A stretch of 64,000 nt of DNA from Sacculina carcini. Lineage: Eukaryota; Arthropoda; Thecostraca; Sacculinidae. The DNA lies in the NCBI GenBank assembly GCA_916048095.2, contig OU696574.1, positions 10,690,587 to 10,754,586 on the forward strand, written 5' to 3'. A model generated the notes under the pieces. The model searched no databases, was not told the DNA's origin, and worked only from the letters and a program-made list of their open reading frames with translations. This document shows, piece by piece, positions 60,129-64,000 of the stretch. Each line of letters opens with the position of its first letter. The stretch's first letter is position 1. The translations under genes and the position numbers were made by a program.

Positions 60129-62244
60129 CAGCACGGAAGCCTTAACGATGACCTAGCCCACTGTGAGTTATACGCTGTGTGTCTGGCCTTTAAAAATTGT
60201 GTGTGAAAAAACCAAAAAAAAACACAAGCACAAACACACACACGCAAATAGACGATAAGTTTAAATTCAATTATCATAGGTGTGTGTTCTCACTGCATGT
60301 GATACAAACGCACACAAAGCATAACACACCGACACTCAACATTTACTACAATAAACACTGTACTTCATATATTTGCCAGAACACAGAGGTGATTAAGTTG
60401 AGATGAGTTGCTAATTTGTTGATTGTTGTTATTGTTGTTGTTGTTGATTGTTGTTATTGTTGATTGTGGTGATTGTTGTTATTGTTGATTGTTGTTATTG
60501 TTGTTATTGTTGTTTATTGTTGTTTATTGTTGTTATTGTTGTTATTGTTGATTGTTGTTGTTATTGTTGATTGTTGTTATTGTTGATTGTTGTTATTGTT
60601 GATTGTTGTTATTGTTGTTATTGTTGATTGTTGTTATTGTTGTTATTGTTGATTGTTGTTATTGTTGTTATTGTTGATTGTTGTTATTGCTGTTATTGTT
60701 ATTGTTGTTATTGTTGTTATTGTTTATTGTTGTTATTGTTTATTGTTCTTATTGCTGTTATTGTTGTTATTGTTGATTGTTGTTATAGTTGTTATTGTTG
60801 TTATTGTTGTTATTGTTGATTGTTGTTATTGTTGATTGTTGTTATTGTTGATTGTTGTTATTGTTGTTATTGTTGTTATTGTTGTTATTGTTGTTATTGT
60901 TTGTATTGTTGATTGTTGATATTGTTGATTGTTATTATTGTTGATTGTTATTATTGTTGATTGTTATTATTGTTGTTATTGTTGTTATAGGTGCGACGTC
61001 TACCTGGCGCCGAGGTTGATGCGACCACGGGAGTTGTAGCGGATGATCCTGTCTCAACGTCTCGACGAGTCTCAAAACTGACATCATCGGCACCTGGCTG
61101 TGTCGGTGCTCGGTCAATATCAGGCAGTTCTTGTTGCTGCGGGGGATGGCAGGACGGTGGAGCCGAGGCTTGAGACAAACTCAGCTCTGCTTTCAGCTGT
61201 TCAGCTCGTGATAACGCTCGATCAGCAGTCTCGCTGAATTTCACGCTGGGAAAACTCTTGTTCTACACGGGCACAGGTTAGGTTAGGTCAGTTTATTGAC
61301 CGCAGCATAGCATAACACATGAAAATAGTACACACACGGAATGGTTCATAATAAATATAAAGTAAACGAGAACATAATGACAAAATACCACACTGTCATT
61401 ATCACACAACAATCACTTCGTTTTAACGCCACAATATATAATGCGAGCGATTAACCATGTTCGCTCTTAACATATACGCTCTTCGCGATACACACACAAA
61501 CACATGTATCTGCGTGTTTATTTTACAGATTGTGTGCGGCAGGTGGGCCCCGAGACACTGGGGCAAAAGCTATGCATGAGACGATATGGCGATTATTATG
61601 TGAGATAACTGATTGTGCTGTTAGCAATGGCAGTGAGAAAATGGGGAGTACAATGCAGCATCGCACTGACCGCTGAAAGACAGAGCTCAACAGCCTGGCC
61701 GTAGAGATCGACAGCGTCTGAAGAGTGGCCGGCTTCGTCAAGATCCAGTGCCTGTGACATAAGGAAGAAGACGCGCTCCAGCTCGGCATGCCCGTCATTC
61801 TGCTGCATGGCCTCACAACTCGCAGCATCGACTGGCGAAACAAGCAAGCTGTATCAACTAGCTGATACTTAACAGCAACAGATTCAACGCGCATCACATA
61901 TATTGCACAAAGCGGGACAAATACGCCCATATTGAGGAAGACATTGCAAGTATTCATGGTCGAGATCCAGCTTGAAACAAAGCGGATCAATTGTGGACAA
62001 TCACTTCAGAAAACCTGCCTTCATTTTTCAGCTGTTCAGCACGAGATAAATAATCGGCCGCCTTCTTGTTGAGTTGCTGCAGCGAGCTATCAGAGGCGGC
62101 GGCAGTCAGCAGAGCCCCAGCCGCTTCTGTGTAGTGATAGAGCGCCGCCTGCTTGCATCCGCCATTGTCAAACTGCACTGCGCGGTCGGCGAGCGTCGTG
62201 GCACGTTCCAGCAATGACTGAGGGTCGTTGCAGTCATCGTCCAT
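52973..62244 (-). CDS. CAPN7: Calpain-7 (PalB-type calpain with MIT domains)
   Basis: An atypical calpain recruited by ESCRT-III through two N-terminal MIT domains. Fourteen exons: 62244-62019, 61831-61671, 61256-61004, 60074-59803, 59370-59224, 58910-58704, 58011-57889, 57409-57305, 57045-56801, 56088-56013, 55625-55493, 54606-54410, 53717-53574 and 53188-52973. All phases agree, giving 834 residues (human 813). MIT1 is exon 1 ([16 protein letters not shown]); MIT2 spans exons 2-3. The protease core keeps the triad: Cys about 319 in [13 protein letters not shown], His about 487 in [14 protein letters not shown] and Asn about 507 in [12 protein letters not shown]. The C-terminal C2-like domains include [37 protein letters not shown] and [13 protein letters not shown]. 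Introns 1 and 13 use GC donors. Tail-to-tail with ZMYND8 and head-to-head with HINFP. Confidence 0.95.
54663..55262. repeat. Degenerate (ATTGATTGA) tandem array
   Basis: Six hundred bases of loosely repeated ATTGATTGAATGATTGATCA words within a CAPN7 intron, between exons 11 and 12. Period near 4 bp with longer higher-order units. Confidence 0.8.
56715..56777 (+). repeat. GCGC-core tail module, copy 2
   Basis: GCGCTTTTGAGACCCTCGGG, then GTGAAAAGCTCGATATAAAT and TTAATGTAATGTAAT, preceded by a (TG)n-rich tract. Confidence 0.6.
57425..57490 (-). repeat. GCGC-core tail module, copy 3
   Basis: On the minus strand: GCGCTTTTGAGACATTTGGG, GTGAAAAACGCGTTATATAT, then TAATGTAATG. The adjoining 57490-57556 array is (CA)n on the plus strand, which is (TG)n upstream of the module. 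Confidence 0.6.
58119..58190 (-). repeat. GCGC-core tail module, copy 4
   Basis: On the minus strand: (TG)n, then GCGCCTTAGAGACCTTCTAG, GTGTAGGGCGCTATATATAT and AATGTAATGTAATG. It is closest to copy 1 at 12455. Confidence 0.65.
58497..58690 (+). repeat. (GACA)n/(GATA)n array
   Basis: GACAGACAGACAGATA units with interspersed GATAATGAAGAAGAGA repeats, in the CAPN7 intron directly after the exon 6 donor. Confidence 0.9.
59636..59790 (+). repeat. GAGTTAGTAT tandem array
   Basis: Irregular GAGTTAGTATGAGTTAGT units and a duplicated AACAGTGGAGGAGTTATATG block next to CAPN7 exon 4. Confidence 0.85.
60412..60992. repeat. (TTGTTATTG)n tandem array
   Basis: Nearly 600 bp of TTGTTATTG/TTGATTGTTG units filling a CAPN7 intron and ending a few bases from the exon 3 donor (61004). 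It reads as repetitive ORFs in several frames. Confidence 0.93.
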
Positions 62245-63112
62245 CTGTATTATTCACCATTCATAAACCGTTATGCTAAAAGACGCAAGACCGAGCATCC
62301 TTACACAACTGGAATATGTGTGCATACTAATATAAATTTAGCCGAATATATACACCAATGCAAATCAAATCGATATACACTAAGTTGACATTCAAATCCT
62401 AGGCACCGATAGACAGCATTTACGCCAGTTGTTATGAACTTCCTCAATGAAATTACAATTACCTGTTTTCAGATGAATTTACCGCTATTTAAGTCATCAC
62501 AGAACCCAAACGCCGAGCGCCATCATCATTTCAATCAAATAAGCGACATGAAGAGCAAAAACAACCGCAAAAATACTCAGCTAATCCAATATATCGGTTG
62601 TCGTTGTTAATTAATATTACACCAAACATTGAGTTCGAATGCATGACTAATACTAAATTCAGGTAGCGAAGCACTGTAAACAAATCAAAAGCTTCATAAA
62701 CGTCTTGTCAAATAATAACAATATAATTACCAAACATGACAACAGACATTATTGGAGCTGTCACAATTTTCCAACATTCCTAAATCTACGAGAGAGCAAT
62801 TGATCACGATGATTATTATTAATAGATAACCTTGTGATACGTACGTGAAATGTAAACTACAAATACGGTTGTGTATGCTCTGTACGAATTACTGTGCTGC
62901 GCAAAGTTGTCGAGGTAGGCTGAAGCGCTCTACCAATCAACAACAACAGCGTGTATGTTTTCAAACAAAGCAAAGATGGGAATTATTGGGCTACTACTTT
63001 GTCAAAGCGTGACATTTTAAACAATGTGGGAGTGTGGCTAAAGGCTTCAATTATCTCCTCAAAATCGTCTGTGGCCTGCATTTGACAGTGGTGGAGGCGC
63101 CAATAGTACATA
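62245..63112. promoter_or_regulatory. Divergent 5' region of CAPN7 (-) and HINFP (+)
   Basis: About 870 bp between two start codons facing apart. A CCAATAG-like word sits next to the HINFP start (about 63100). No other gene or repeat is seen; it should hold both promoters. Confidence 0.45.
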
Positions 63113-63916
63113 ATGAGACCTGACAAGTGAGTGGGAATTTCCACACAACCGTGCATATTTTATCAATACTGTTTGTGCATCAGAGACGTTAAGCGTGTAT
63201 CTGAAGTGTATGACGTTGCTAATGGTTCGAATGATAAAGCTTGCTTGAGTATAGACGTGTTCGAACTTTAAATTGGCCTAAATTTCTGTAATTTCTTCAA
63301 ATACTTTGTTTTCTGTTTCTGCTGCACTGTGTTACATATATGTATTTGCGTTTACTGTTTTGTGTTGTAGGCTTTCGAAAATTCGCTTCCGTCTTTGTTG
63401 TCGATGGCACGAGTGCGAATATTTGTCTGAAAGTGTGAAAGACTTCAGAGAGCATGTCGGTGGTCATCTGGAGGAATTCGGTAGATTGATTTTAATTATG
63501 CGGCTCCTTGATACTGCCTGTGTGTTCTTATACATATTTTGAATTGTACTTATGAATATAGTTTTCTTTGGTGTAGTGTTTTATTGAATTGAGCGTGGGT
63601 TAGATATGTGAGTCTTGTGATTCCTGTTTTATGCTCACTGTTAAAGTAACAGTTTTGCTAGCAAATATAATATTGGTGCATCAAATAAGATTTTAATATT
63701 TGTGTTTTTAGATATGAGGGGCGGCCAGTGTTGTTGGCGTGATTGTGAATTCAGCACGGAAGATGCTCGGCATTTTCGTCGTCACGTGCTCTTGCATTGT
63801 CAGCACCTGCGACTGAGTAGTGTCGGCGACTGGCTGGCACGTCGCCAGCAGTTGACTGCGTGCTTGTTGAGTCGCGCTGAACACTGGCTGCTGCCTGATG
63901 TATCGCAGCCTTTCAG
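63113..63916 (+). CDS. HINFP: Histone H4 transcription factor HINFP (MIZF), 5' part
   Basis: HINFP is a C2H2 protein that activates histone H4 genes at the G1/S transition. Three exons are in the window: 63113-63126 (ATG and 14 nt), 63371-63480 and 63712-63916; phases 2, 1 and 2 agree. The first finger is CCRWHECEYLSESVKDFREH with the C-x4-C form, and the second is CCWRDCEFSTEDARHFRRHV followed by LLHCQHLRLSSVGDW, a pairing and spacing typical of HINFP. The visible part ends at donor AG|GTGCCA after DVSQPF, where the family continues into its third finger. The remaining fingers lie beyond the window. CAPN7 is the divergent neighbour. Intron 1 (63127-63370) and the stretch after 63917 hold nothing else. 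Confidence 0.85.
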
Positions 63917-64000
63917 GTGCCAGCCATCTCCAGCGAACTAACTGATAATTTGACCGTTACGTATTGGAACACAGCAGTGGAGAAGGCTATGTTGGTGTTT

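Overview
The window is animal nuclear DNA with intron-split genes on both strands. Arthropod affinity is an inference. It rests on a ZAD-like N-terminal domain joined to C2H2 zinc fingers and on interstitial (TTAGG)n arrays, the arthropod-type telomere unit. Two axonemal genes (DRC1, SPAG6) imply motile cilia or flagella, which argues against groups with non-flagellate sperm such as decapods. (TG)n/(CA)n microsatellites are extremely abundant, mostly inside introns.

Layout. 0-3 kb: an unidentified partial exon (-), a weak ORF (+) and complete POLR1C (-). 3.6-15.6 kb: a ZAD-like/C2H2 zinc-finger gene (+) whose 7.7-kb first intron contains the whole 11-exon DRC1 gene on the opposite strand. 16.3-18.6 kb: SPAG6 (+). 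19.1-26.4 kb: a complete 8-exon sugar transporter (-), its introns full of small DNA-transposon relics. 26.4-33.5 kb: gene-free, holding a deleted Tigger/pogo element, MITEs and AT-rich DNA. 33.5-37.0 kb: a Bcl-2 family gene of BAK/BOK type (+). 38.7-52.3 kb: ZMYND8 (+; PHD-bromodomain-PWWP-MYND). 53.0-62.2 kb: calpain-7 (-), 14 exons. 63.1 kb to the edge: the 5' end of HINFP (+).

Reading-frame phase is consistent across all junctions proposed for POLR1C, DRC1, SPAG6, the transporter, the Bcl-2 gene, ZMYND8, CAPN7 and HINFP, so these models are strong. The middle exons of the zinc-finger gene are unresolved. POLR1C/zinc finger and CAPN7/HINFP are head-to-head pairs that may share promoters.

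Biologically the genes are a mix: RNA polymerase I/III assembly, axoneme regulation, sugar uptake, mitochondrial apoptosis, chromatin reading, ESCRT-linked proteolysis and histone H4 transcription. The most unusual features are structural: (TG)n tracts directly upstream of most 3' splice sites, tandem duplications that copy ZMYND8 splice donors, a dispersed module carrying (TG)n at one end, and a TTAGG-bearing inverted-repeat element.
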